Positions 19,801-25,940 are shown, counted from the first letter of the stretch. The stretch is DNA of 38,187 nt from 2-01-FULL-40-13 sp964433155 (GCA_964433155.1 CAYSQE010000015.1:1-38187); one strand, 5' to 3'. Numbers and translations: made by a program. The notes: generated from the letters alone by a model not told the origin.

Positions 19801-20336
19801 AAGGTTATCCGCTCGATAATCTCTTTTTTGAAAACCTTGAGGCCCGACTGCACATCGTGATCTAGCCCATGAAGAATTTTGACGAACGGGTAGAAAAAAC
19901 CAAAACTCAATAATTTTCTGGTGAAGTTGCTTTTCGCATGATTTCTCTTTGCCACAACGACACCGATCTCCGAATTGATTTTTTCCACCATTTCTGGAAT
20001 AGCTTCAGGAGGATATTGAAGATCTGCATCAATCATCGCAAGAAGATTAAATCTTGCATGGGAAAATCCTTCAAGTAGAGAGTAGGCTTTTCCCTTGTTT
20101 CCTTTTTTTAAAAAGTATCGAATCTGGTATTTTTTTTTGAGAGAGTTGACGACTTCAGAAGTTTTATCTGTTGAGTGATCGTCGATGATGATGAGCTCAA
20201 AGATTATGTCTGTTGAAGAAAAAGAAGTAAAAATGCGTTCTATGAGCGGTTTTACATTCCTTTGTTCATTTACTACAGGGATAATTATAGAAACAGCTCT
20301 TTTTATATCTTTTGATACATTAATCTGATTTTTCAT
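16866..20336 (-). CDS. Three-domain glycosyltransferase fusion: GT2 (DPM1-like) + processive membrane GT2 + GT4
   Basis: 1156 residues holding three complete enzymes. Domain 1 (~13-235) is a DPM1-like GT2: VSIIIPVVNEQRNV, IIDDHSTDKT, AMIDADLQYPPE. Residues ~283-330 are two membrane helices. Domain 2 (~353-745) resembles cellulose-synthase/XagB-type GT2: TILCPLYHEWEVLP, VVYDAEDVPDP (445-448 DAED), TEDCDLGMRL (538-540) and QQRTRWIKGYLQ (574-579), followed by four to five helices. Domain 3 (~793-1156) is a GT4: NWRDTKHKFAGGAEVYIHELA, VYPGVNLELF, AYIGRLKYYKSL and EGWGITTIEANACATPVVAS. All catalytic motifs look intact. It is the first gene after the cluster promoter and probably builds the glycan backbone. 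Confidence 0.9.
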   Translation of the reverse strand: MKNQINVSKDIKRAVSIIIPVVNEQRNVKPLIERIFTSFSSTDIIFELIIIDDHSTDKTSEVVNSLKKKYQIRYFLKKGNKGKAYSLLEGFSHARFNLLAMIDADLQYPPEAIPEMVEKINSEIGVVVAKRNHAKSNFTRKLLSFGFFYPFVKILHGLDHDVQSGLKVFKKEIIERITLNPGPWSFDLEFLIKAKHAGYKIADHNIFFDKRQDEKPKISLIPATAEIGLSALRLKFAEHEPIPFHPHDKKYKQEGFHYKGVPFVPHSNVSLHESALKTLHVNQKLVFLNLLLLVIVGLLYNWLVTSIVLIGVVTFIYFADLVFNLFLILRNFSKKPELNISNDEILKLKNSDLPVYTILCPLYHEWEVLPQFVTAMSRLDYPKEKLQVMLLLEEDDKETVRQAKSHKLPDYFKIVVVPHSLPKTKPKALNYGLTKAKGDYIVVYDAEDVPDPKQLKKVFAAFQKTDDKTFCIQAKLNFYNPHHNILTRIFTAEYSLWFDLVLTGLQSIFAPIPLGGTSNHFKIADLKKLKGWDSFNVTEDCDLGMRLVKHGYRTALINSVTLEEANSDLRNWFQQRTRWIKGYLQTYLVHMRNPRDFIRSASKFHLFTFQLIVGGKILSMFINPLMWVTTIAYFAFRPIAGPFIQQFFPAPILYMGVFSLVFGNFLYMYYYMIGCVKRGHYDLVKYVFLVPFYWLCMSIAAWKAVTQLIQNPHFWPKTIHGFHIDREKALLQSPEYVRKLSQKSTLSFPVIKVNGLLHALFGRVNFAIRNITDFLDAFRFKSNVQVNQRPEKSILVLNWRDTKHKFAGGAEVYIHELAKRWVQNGYKVTLFCGNDGNCKRYEIIDGVEIIRRGGFYFVYIWAFIYYLLKFRGKYNTIIDCENGIPFFTPLYVKERVYSLMFHVHQEVFRQSLIKPLAVFASLLENKFMPWVYRNIKFITISESSKKEIENLGLGKSGIEIVYPGVNLELFQPAKKSFIPTVAYIGRLKYYKSLHVFIHTVRQILQDFPQININFIIAGEGEEKNNLIKLAKKLSVFNKITFLGKISEQEKIKLYQKAWVFVNPSFMEGWGITTIEANACATPVVASNVPGLRDSVDNPHSGFLVAYGSVKEFSIQILKLIKDDSLRAKMSIEAMYWAQQFDWQKSADKSLSIITQS

Positions 20337-20377
20337 TGATACTATAAGATCACACCGTGGCTAATTTATAGGGTGAG

Positions 20378-20406
20378 ATTATATAAAATTTATTCGGATA
20401 AATCAA
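20378..20406 (-). promoter_or_regulatory. Main sigma70-type promoter of the glycan cluster
   Basis: On the minus strand TTGATT (20406-20401), a 17-nt spacer and a perfect TATAAT (20383-20378). The predicted start near 20371 leaves a ~35-nt leader before ATG 20336, with only a weak GGTGTGA-like site. No operator-like repeat is evident. Confidence 0.75.
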
Positions 20407-20503
20407 CCTTTTATACTAGTTTTATGTAGTTTGTCTATTTTTGATGAGGTGAGAAATATCACAAATTCAAAAATATATATAAAGTATATATTATAAAGCA
20501 AAA

Positions 20504-21034
20504 CTACAGGTCTTTTAAAGACGCGGCCACAATATACCTCTTTTGGTCAAATAAGCCCGTACATGTATAAATAGTTATTCGTGAGTCGTTTGTTTGAGAT
20601 AACACTGAAACATTGTCTGGATTGACAGTTGCCGTACCATCGACGATAAAAATCTTATGCGAGCCGTCTTTATAGAATATTTCAATCTCCGCCCCCGGTC
20701 TGACAAAAATAAGATTACCTAAAAGATTGGTCCAATTATGTCCGTATAAAATACTGTTTCCTCTATCTCCTGGGATGGGCGAAAAATCAAGCCAAGAAGC
20801 TCCTTTATTTGTAAGATCCCATCTTTGTCCCACTATCTTTGCAGGAAATAACGGCAGATCTATATTAACTTTTTTAATGACAATTCTAGAGGGCGGCGAT
20901 TGCCTCGACTGTTTATTTTTTTTTACTTGAGGAAACTCTTTAAAAACAATTCTTTGAGAATTATTCCTCTGCCATAGTAGCAATAACGCTAAAACAAGAC
21001 AGGCAATTCCGAACAATTTAAAAAATTTAGTCAT
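20504..21034 (-). CDS. Sortase (class E-like transpeptidase)
   Basis: 176 residues from ATG 21034; an in-frame TTG at 21049 is less likely. One N-terminal membrane anchor (FKLFGIACLVLALLLLW), a basic linker, then the sortase beta-barrel. The catalytic His is in ILYGHNW (H99), the Cys in ITIYTCTG (C158), the Arg in DQKRYIVAA (R166). TCTG after the catalytic strand and the short length fit class D/E enzymes. It should cleave an LPxTG/LAxTG-type signal and attach the protein to a surface nucleophile. The neighbouring protein at 21173-21751 ends with LAVTG, a hydrophobic helix and a basic tail, a natural substrate. Confidence 0.85.
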   Translation of the reverse strand: MTKFFKLFGIACLVLALLLLWQRNNSQRIVFKEFPQVKKNKQSRQSPPSRIVIKKVNIDLPLFPAKIVGQRWDLTNKGASWLDFSPIPGDRGNSILYGHNWTNLLGNLIFVRPGAEIEIFYKDGSHKIFIVDGTATVNPDNVSVLSQTNDSRITIYTCTGLFDQKRYIVAASLKDL

Positions 21035-21040
21035 ACCAAT

Positions 21041-21175
21041 AAATTCCAATCACCAACTTACAAGAAACAAACAAATTACAATTACCAATTCTCAATAACC
21101 AAACAGTTTTATCTTTGAATATTGGATATTGAGATTTGTTTGGAATACTTGGTTATTGGAAATTGGAAATTATTA
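21041..21175. repeat. Imperfect inverted repeat of CCAAT/ATTGG-rich units between sortase and its substrate
   Basis: The left arm contains AATTCCAATCACCAA, AAACAAACAAATTACAATTACCAA and CTCAATAACCAAAC. The right arm contains complements such as GGATATTGAGATTTGTTTGG and TTGGTTATTGGAAATTGG, so the region can fold on itself over nearly its whole length. It occupies the complete gap between the two genes. It could act as an mRNA processing or attenuation hairpin, or be a dispersed intergenic repeat. Confidence 0.6.
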
Positions 21176-21751
21176 TGAGTTCCGTTTTTTAAGAAGAAAC
21201 CCTAGTGTTAAAGAAAGAAATCCTATTACAACTAATGTATAGATTGTTTTGATATTTCCTGTTACTGCTAGTCCTAATATTTGACCAACCGAAGAAACCG
21301 CACCAGACACTCCACCGACTCCTCCTCCACCACCTGATGGTTTACAGGAGAAACTCTGATTAATTGCCAAGTAAGCTGCTGGGTCGAGTCCCCAGACGGA
21401 CCCGTCTGGAATAAATACCCAACCTTGACTTTTGAAGTTTTCAATCTCTTCTGAAGTTAGTGAAGGAATTTTCCACCAATTTGTCTGTATTCCATCTCCA
21501 TTTTCAGGACATAGACACTGTATTAGTATGCCATCCGAGACAGCATAGACTTTATCGGTTCCCTGAAATGAAGTGACAACTCCCACTACTCCATGAGTCC
21601 CGGAGCTAAAATCTGCAATTACGGTTCCAGGTGGGTTAACACAGGATGGGAACCCAGGTGGAGTGACAGTTGCAAATGCATAGTTGTTGGTTAGAAAAAG
21701 GAGGGAAAAAACAGCAATGAGAATTGAGAGAAATAATTTTTTTGCTCTCAT
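21173..21751 (-). CDS. Secreted sortase substrate with LAVTG sorting signal
   Basis: 192 residues. A clear signal peptide (MRAKKLFLSILIAVFSLLFL, cleavage near AFA-TV, residue 27). The mature part has a small domain with Cys at 37, 79, 81 and 136 and a CPENGDGIQTNWWKI block, then a Gly-rich linker (139-148). The C-terminus is a textbook wall-sorting signal: LAVTG at 161-165, a hydrophobic helix (170-186) and KKRNS. LAxTG is the motif recognised by class E sortases. A perfect promoter lies upstream and the sortase gene follows on the same strand. The function of the displayed domain is unknown. Confidence 0.8.
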   Translation of the reverse strand: MRAKKLFLSILIAVFSLLFLTNNYAFATVTPPGFPSCVNPPGTVIADFSSGTHGVVGVVTSFQGTDKVYAVSDGILIQCLCPENGDGIQTNWWKIPSLTSEEIENFKSQGWVFIPDGSVWGLDPAAYLAINQSFSCKPSGGGGGVGGVSGAVSSVGQILGLAVTGNIKTIYTLVVIGFLSLTLGFLLKKRNS

Positions 21752-21778
21752 AAAGTGCTTATATAAATTTACTAGCGG

Positions 21779-21807
21779 ATTATATCAAATTCATTTATGG
21801 AAGTCAA
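21779..21807 (-). promoter_or_regulatory. Sigma70-type promoter of LAVTG protein and sortase
   Basis: On the minus strand TTGACT (21807-21802), a 17-nt spacer and TATAAT (21784-21779), a near-consensus promoter. The predicted leader before ATG 21751 is ~20 nt. Confidence 0.75.
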
Positions 21808-21927
21808 TTATTGCTCAATTAAAATATAGTTACTGCTGTGATGGTTTAAACATGTAATCTTTTTTTAAAGAAAAAAATATTTAGATATTTTATGGGTCTA
21901 TTTTTATTATAGAAAACATAGTTAGAA

Positions 21928-22086
21928 ATGAGTTGGTTGCATATTATGTTATCTATTTTGACTATCTTGACGGAAAAAATTATTAACTCTATACTCAAAG
22001 TATTCAAAACATTTAAACATATGATGAGAGCCTTCTTTAGCTCTATAATTAATTTAATTTCTTCGAAAGGGGGTGAGATAGAATGA
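21928..22086 (+). CDS. Possible small ORF ending in ATGA overlap with TasA-like gene
   Basis: A 52-codon frame from ATG 21928 (internal ATGs at 21946 and 22021) ends at TGA 22084-22086, overlapping the ATG of the next gene by 4 nt. From the predicted transcription start (~22002) only the last 21 codons (MMRAFFSSIINLISSKGGEIE) would be read. It may be a leader peptide that couples translation, or chance in AT-rich DNA. No Shine-Dalgarno site is seen for any of its starts. Confidence 0.25.
   Translation: MSWLHIMLSILTILTEKIINSILKVFKTFKHMMRAFFSSIINLISSKGGEIE
21967..21995 (+). promoter_or_regulatory. Strong sigma70-type promoter of the TasA/SipW operon
   Basis: TTGACG (21967-21972), a 17-nt spacer and TATACT (21990-21995). 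Start predicted near 22002, giving a ~80-nt leader, unlike the leaderless promoters elsewhere in the window. Confidence 0.75.
22066..22076 (+). promoter_or_regulatory. Very strong Shine-Dalgarno site
   Basis: AAAGGGGGTGA ends 6 nt before ATG 22083. It pairs almost fully with the 16S anti-Shine-Dalgarno sequence and is the strongest site in the window, consistent with an abundant surface protein. Confidence 0.8.
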
Positions 22087-22682
22087 TCAATAAATCAATT
22101 GCGCTAAGTCTTCTCTCAATCTTTGTTGTATTAGCTGTCGTAGGAGGATTAACACTAGCGTTCTTTAGTAACCAGGGAACCTCGTCTAGCAATACATTTT
22201 CTACAGGTACTCTAGATTTGAAACTAACGGATACAGATGAAATAGACCAAGACTCCGTTACTGCGAGTTTCGGAAGCAATACATTAGTACCAGGAACTTG
22301 TACAGGAAATCAAACGCTAACTCTCAAAAATACAGGTACTGTTGCCGCAAATCATGCTGAAGTAACGCTTGCTAATGCGGTGACTGATACTAACAGTGAT
22401 GCGTCACCTGACATGGATAGTTTCTTAAGAATAAATAACTTAACCTACGACGGTTCAGACGTTTCAGGTCAAATAACTGATCTTAATGGCAATACATTCA
22501 AAGATTTAAATGACTGGGCAGCTGATCCCAACGATTTAGATAGTCTTTCACTAACTAATCTTAATACTGGGCATGACTTGGTGCTCGACGTATGTCTAGA
22601 TAGTAGTGCTGGAAATACACTACAAGGAGACAGTGTTGTTGCTACGTTTACTGCAACATTGAATCAAGATGCTAGTCAGTAG
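22083..22682 (+). CDS. TasA/camelysin-like secreted fibre protein (SipW-dependent)
   Basis: 199 residues. The N-terminal export signal IALSLLSIFVVLAVVGGLTLAFFSNQG followed by SSSNTFSTGTLDLKLTDTDE is the SipW/TasA pattern. The core has VPGTCTGNQTLTLKNTGTVAANHAEVTLANAV, the Ig-like fold shared with TasA and camelysin. Two Cys (VPGTCTG and VLDVCLD) could form a disulfide. It is acidic, rich in Asn/Thr/Asp and followed by a SipW-type peptidase gene. In Firmicutes such proteins polymerise into extracellular fibres; a similar role as surface or attachment fibre is inferred here. A strong promoter, strong ribosome site and a stable hairpin after the stop suggest high expression. Confidence 0.8.
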   Translation: MINKSIALSLLSIFVVLAVVGGLTLAFFSNQGTSSSNTFSTGTLDLKLTDTDEIDQDSVTASFGSNTLVPGTCTGNQTLTLKNTGTVAANHAEVTLANAVTDTNSDASPDMDSFLRINNLTYDGSDVSGQITDLNGNTFKDLNDWAADPNDLDSLSLTNLNTGHDLVLDVCLDSSAGNTLQGDSVVATFTATLNQDASQ

Positions 22683-22698
22683 ATTTAATTTATTAGTA

Positions 22699-22730
22699 TA
22701 GTAGCGGGTGAGATTGCTCGCCCGCTACTA
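22699..22730 (+). promoter_or_regulatory. 14-bp stem hairpin between TasA-like gene and signal peptidase
   Basis: TAGTAGCGGGTGAG (22699-22712), loop ATTG, and CTCGCCCGCTACTA (22717-22730) form a 14-bp stem with one G-U pair. No T-run follows and the next gene starts 11 nt later. It is therefore more likely an mRNA 3'-end stabiliser or partial attenuator that lowers expression of the downstream genes than a full terminator. Confidence 0.7.
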
Positions 22731-22741
22731 ACCATGAGGAT

Positions 22742-23296
22742 ATGGAAAATGATGGAGTAAATATATTTGTTATTGTGTTTCAACTGATATTAAAGGCAGT
22801 AATTTTTGGTATTTTGCCATTTCTAGTTTTTATGATGATAACATCTCGAACGCCAATGATTTTGGGGATTAGGTCATTTGTCGTTCTTACCGGAAGCATG
22901 AATCCTATATTACCTCCCGGAAGTATTGTTTTTACTCAAAACTTTCCAAATTATAAAATAGGAGATATCATCGCTTTCAAAAGCGGTAATGTAAACGTGA
23001 CACATCGGATCATTGATTTTGAAGAACAAAATGGCAGTTTTTCTTATAAAACGCATGGAGATGCCAACAATGCGCCAGACAGCCAATTAGTTTCAAATAG
23101 TCAGATCTTAGGAAAAGTTTTTTATAGCCTACCATATCTTGGTAAACTGACTATTTTCTTGAAAACTCTTCCCGGATTTTTGCTTCTTATCGTTTCTCCA
23201 GCCTTGGTTTTTGTCATATTTGAAATTATCAATATTAAAAATGAGTTAACTAAAGAAATCGAAAAAAAAGTCATGCGAAAGATGCAAACAATATGA
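22742..23296 (+). CDS. Signal peptidase I, SipW/ER type (S26B)
   Basis: 184 residues. Membrane segment ~8-30, then the catalytic Ser in VVLTGSMNPILPPGSIVFT (box B). YKIGDIIAFKSGNVNVTHRIIDF carries a THRI His instead of the Lys of ordinary signal peptidases, and THGDANNAPDSQLV is box E (GDxN). A second membrane segment lies at ~145-165. Ser-His signal peptidases of this kind process TasA-like and related precursors. It lies between the TasA-like gene and two lamin-tail proteins, its likely clients. Its stop overlaps the next ATG (ATGA). GAGGA lies only 1-2 nt before the start codon, so initiation is probably weak. Confidence 0.85.
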   Translation: MENDGVNIFVIVFQLILKAVIFGILPFLVFMMITSRTPMILGIRSFVVLTGSMNPILPPGSIVFTQNFPNYKIGDIIAFKSGNVNVTHRIIDFEEQNGSFSYKTHGDANNAPDSQLVSNSQILGKVFYSLPYLGKLTIFLKTLPGFLLLIVSPALVFVIFEIINIKNELTKEIEKKVMRKMQTI

Positions 23297-24030
23297 AAAG
23301 TCATATACTTTTATTATTCCTAGTCACTCTTTTAGGAGTAGGATTTATAACGTATAAAGTTTCATATAGTTTTTTTTCAGATACAGGAAATTCTAATAGT
23401 AATATACTAGCAGCATCTGAAACATTTCCTACCGCCACACCAACCAACACTCCAACTCCTACTGCTACTCCTCCAGTTACGCCAACATTTACTCCGACTC
23501 CAACTATACCTATAGCAAATCATCTAGTGATAAATGAAGTCTTGTATGATACAAGTAGTTCTCAAAATATAGATGGACAAGGAGGTAGTAATAGAGGAGA
23601 GTTTGTTGAAATATACAACCCCACAGCAGATTCTGTTAATTTAAGCGGATGGACTGTCGAGGATAATACTTCATCGGAGAGTTTATCAGGGACTCTTTCT
23701 CCAGGAAATTTCTTAATTTTAACCGGAGCAACAGAATCGGAATTTGAGTCAATATGGACAGTTCCATCAGGTGTTATTTATGTTCAAGCTGGCGGAGGTA
23801 CCATTGGTAATGGTCTTGCCAATGGGGGAGATACAGTAATTTTAAAAAATAGTGGATCTGAAATAGATAAAATGAGTTGGGGAACAGATATTACAGGTTT
23901 CAGTTCTGGATGTACAAGTTCTTGTCCTATAACGCCAACTGGTCAATCTTTTGAACGCGATCCTGATGGTAAAGATACAGATGCAGCGGGCGATTTTATA
24001 ATTCGTAATCCACCAATACCTGGAAGTTAA
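23293..24030 (+). CDS. Secreted lamin-tail-domain (LTD) protein with Thr/Pro linker
   Basis: 245 residues. The N-terminal signal (ILLLFLVTLLGVGFITYKVSYSFFSDTGNSNSN) has the FFSDTG-type mature start of SipW clients. Residues ~48-75 are a Thr/Pro repeat linker (TPTNTPTPTATPP and similar), typical of a stalk. Residues ~77-245 are an LTD: HLVINEVLYD, RGEFVEIYNPTADSVNLSGWTVED, GNFLILTG, GGDTVILKN, MSWGTD, and the closing RNPPIPGS. LTDs are beta-sandwich binding modules found on bacterial surface proteins. It starts inside the peptidase stop (ATGA) and is followed 3 nt later by a second LTD gene. Confidence 0.85.
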   Translation: MKSHILLLFLVTLLGVGFITYKVSYSFFSDTGNSNSNILAASETFPTATPTNTPTPTATPPVTPTFTPTPTIPIANHLVINEVLYDTSSSQNIDGQGGSNRGEFVEIYNPTADSVNLSGWTVEDNTSSESLSGTLSPGNFLILTGATESEFESIWTVPSGVIYVQAGGGTIGNGLANGGDTVILKNSGSEIDKMSWGTDITGFSSGCTSSCPITPTGQSFERDPDGKDTDAAGDFIIRNPPIPGS

Positions 24031-24033
24031 TAT

Positions 24034-25083
24034 ATGAAAAAAAGAATTTTACGGATATTTTTTTTGCTTGGGATAATAACTTTAGTTATTGTATTAAACG
24101 GTGGATTTAAGAAATTAATTTCTCCTGATACAGTCAGAGCTTTTGGCGATCTTTTGGTTGATTTTCACGTACCTTTAGGCGATCCCATTTTTGTAGTTAA
24201 CAATATGGCGCCAGGCGATAGTGAAGATCGCAACGTTGACGTGACTAATAGTGGCACAGTTCCTCGATTTATTTCAGTAAAAGGAATCAGAACTGGTGGA
24301 ACGGGTGCAGATCCTAAGATTGAATCTGTCTTAGATATTGTAATTACCAATGGCTCACCTATTTACGGAACCGGAAGTCCTACAGGTTCCAAAACGCTCC
24401 TCAATTTTTTTCAAGATAGTGCAGCCCCAAATGGAATTATGTTGAATATACTCAATTCTGGTGATAGCAAAACATATAACTTTAATGTTACGTTCCCGAC
24501 GTCTGCCGGGAATCCCTTCCAAGATAAATCAGTGATTTTTGACCTCACATTTGGAATAATAACAGGAGAGAATCTAGTGATTAATGAAGTCTTTTATAAT
24601 GTCGACAGCGCGCATGGATTTAAACCTCCTAAAGAAAAGGATCTCTTGAAATTTCAGTGGGTCGAACTTTATAATCCGACAGATCAAGAAATTTCGTTGA
24701 AGAACTGGACTATCACAGACGCCTCAGGAAATTCCACAATCGTTCATCCTAATAAGAAAATTAACGCAGGTGGATTCGCGGTACTTTCTAAAGATGCATC
24801 ACTTTGGAAATATTGGGATGAGCCAAAAAGTGTCTTGAAAGTAGAGCTTGGCAAATACGTCGGCGATGGTCTCGGTCTTGGAGGAGATCTTCTTATTCTT
24901 AAAAATAAACAAGGCGTTGAAGTGGATCGAATGAGCTGGGGGACAGATACCTCAGGCTTTACTCCTCCTGGAACAAATCCTGTTGTCCCAGTTGGTCACT
25001 CCACAGAAAGACTCGTTCCCGGCTTTGACACAAATGCCGCCTCTGATTGGCTAGATCGCAATCCACCCACTCCTGGGAATTAA
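24034..25083 (+). CDS. Secreted protein with TasA-like and lamin-tail domains
   Basis: 349 residues. Signal or anchor helix ~7-24. Residues ~38-175 (DFHVPLGDPIFVVNNMAPGDSEDRNVDVTNSGTVPRFISV) look like a TasA/camelysin-type Ig fold in which MAPGD..R.V.V.NSGT is the usual marker. Residues ~180-349 are an LTD (LVINEVFYNV, FQWVELYNPTDQEISLKNWTITD, GGDLLILKN, DRMSWGTDTSGF, closing RNPPTPGN). Its LTD closely parallels that of the preceding gene, so the pair probably arose by domain duplication. It is probably exported through the adjacent SipW-type peptidase. Confidence 0.8.
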   Translation: MKKRILRIFFLLGIITLVIVLNGGFKKLISPDTVRAFGDLLVDFHVPLGDPIFVVNNMAPGDSEDRNVDVTNSGTVPRFISVKGIRTGGTGADPKIESVLDIVITNGSPIYGTGSPTGSKTLLNFFQDSAAPNGIMLNILNSGDSKTYNFNVTFPTSAGNPFQDKSVIFDLTFGIITGENLVINEVFYNVDSAHGFKPPKEKDLLKFQWVELYNPTDQEISLKNWTITDASGNSTIVHPNKKINAGGFAVLSKDASLWKYWDEPKSVLKVELGKYVGDGLGLGGDLLILKNKQGVEVDRMSWGTDTSGFTPPGTNPVVPVGHSTERLVPGFDTNAASDWLDRNPPTPGN

Positions 25084-25090
25084 TCCAAAG

Positions 25091-25119
25091 TTGACGATTA
25101 TTTTATTTATCGTTAATAT
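25091..25119 (+). promoter_or_regulatory. Leaderless-type sigma70 promoter of Cys-rich protein gene
   Basis: TTGACG (25091-25096), a 17-nt spacer and TAATAT (25114-25119). The ATG at 25125 is only 5 nt from the -10, so transcription should begin at the start codon. Confidence 0.7.
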
Positions 25120-25124
25120 AAAGT

Positions 25125-25376
25125 ATGAGTAAAAAAGCTTTGCTTCTCGTCCTAGCAGGAATAATATTATTGGCTGGAATAGCCTTAGGCTTTTCTTTAC
25201 GTACTGAAGAAAACGTTAATAAACTCAAGGACTTAAATCCTACTAATACAGGTTGCACCTATAAAAATAAAACCTACAAAGAAGGTGAGAGTTTTCCCGC
25301 TGGAGATGGATGCAATACGTGTGGTTGCAATGACGGAGAAATCAATTGCACACTGATCGCCTGCAATACTCAATAA
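25125..25376 (+). CDS. Small secreted Cys-rich protein, pacifastin/VWC-like domain
   Basis: 83 residues. An N-terminal hydrophobic segment (KALLLVLAGIILLAGIALGF) serves as signal or anchor. The C-terminal ~40 residues carry six Cys with the spacing C-x(17)-C-N-T-C-G-C-x(6)-C-T-x3-C and a YKEGESFPAGDGC lead-in. This matches the pacifastin light-chain/VWC pattern (CNxCxCxxGxxxCTxxxC). In arthropods such modules inhibit serine proteases; in bacteria they are usually surface modules without a known role. It sits at the end of the surface-protein locus but has its own promoter. Confidence 0.7.
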   Translation: MSKKALLLVLAGIILLAGIALGFSLRTEENVNKLKDLNPTNTGCTYKNKTYKEGESFPAGDGCNTCGCNDGEINCTLIACNTQ

Positions 25377-25441
25377 ATAACTACGCCTTGTGCATTTCTA
25401 TTCGAACACTTTCTGCCTTGGATTCACCAAATAATGATTAC

Positions 25442-25687
25442 TTATCTATAAATATCTCTTCTGTGTCCAATTTTAATAATGAGAATCGTTTGTTTCTTTT
25501 TATCAATCGTGTAGACTACTCTATAGTCTCCTATACGTATTCTATATCCTTTATTACCTTTCAATTTTTGACTATTACCGTAAGGGTCATTTTTTAGTAA
25601 ACTGATTTTATTCAGTATTCTTTTTCCTAAATTTTTATCAAGATGCAGAAGTTCCTTTTCAGCAGACTTGACAAACAGAATCTTCAT
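25442..25687 (-). CDS. RelE/ParE superfamily toxin
   Basis: 81 residues, the usual RelE length. It starts MKILFVKSAEKELLHLDKN and ends GYRIRIGDYRVVYTIDKKK... IIKIGHRRDIYR. The paired basic strand (YRIRIGDYRVVY) and terminal HRRDIYR are the RelE mRNA-interferase hallmark residues. The start overlaps the antitoxin stop by 4 nt (ATGA), the normal antitoxin-first order. It would cleave mRNA on the ribosome when free. Confidence 0.85.
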   Translation of the reverse strand: MKILFVKSAEKELLHLDKNLGKRILNKISLLKNDPYGNSQKLKGNKGYRIRIGDYRVVYTIDKKKQTILIIKIGHRRDIYR

Positions 25688-25935
25688 TCCCGGTTTAATT
25701 TTTTAGCAACTTCTCCGAATGAAACAGTTGGTTCATTTTTACGTTCCTCAATGGCTTTGATATCATTTGCAGTTTCTAAGGCCTCTTCCAAAATCGCATA
25801 ATAATCAGGATCAACCAATACTGCTGCAGCATGTGATCTTTGCAATATAACCACACTCTTACCTTCTTGTTGTAGTTTCTTGATAATTTGTGCGCTATTT
25901 TGTTTTAAATCAGTGATAGATACGGTAGTAATCAT
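25684..25935 (-). CDS. Phd/YefM-family antitoxin
   Basis: 83 residues from ATG 25935 (MITTVSITDLKQN); a longer frame to 25974 runs into the promoter. VSITDLKQNSAQIIKKLQQEGKSVVILQRSHAAAVLVDPDYYAILEE is the DNA-binding Phd/YefM domain. The C-terminal ~30 residues (charged, IKAIEERKNEPTVSFGEVAKKL) should wrap the toxin. It is probably autoregulated: a palindrome overlaps its -10 box. It pairs with the downstream RelE-type toxin. Confidence 0.85.
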   Translation of the reverse strand: MITTVSITDLKQNSAQIIKKLQQEGKSVVILQRSHAAAVLVDPDYYAILEEALETANDIKAIEERKNEPTVSFGEVAKKLNRE

Positions 25936-25940
25936 AATAC

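Larger units (their letters stand above)
21752..22082. other. 331-bp divergent intergenic region
   Basis: This holds the leftward promoter of the LAVTG protein (21779-21807) and the rightward promoter of the TasA-like operon (21967-21995) with its ~80-nt leader. In the leader there is a small hairpin (AGAGC 22027-22031 with GCTCT 22040-22044). A possible short frame (21928-22086) crosses the promoter and leader. Poly-A/T tracts around 21862-21910 may be UP-element-like. Nothing else is recognisable. Confidence 0.6.
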
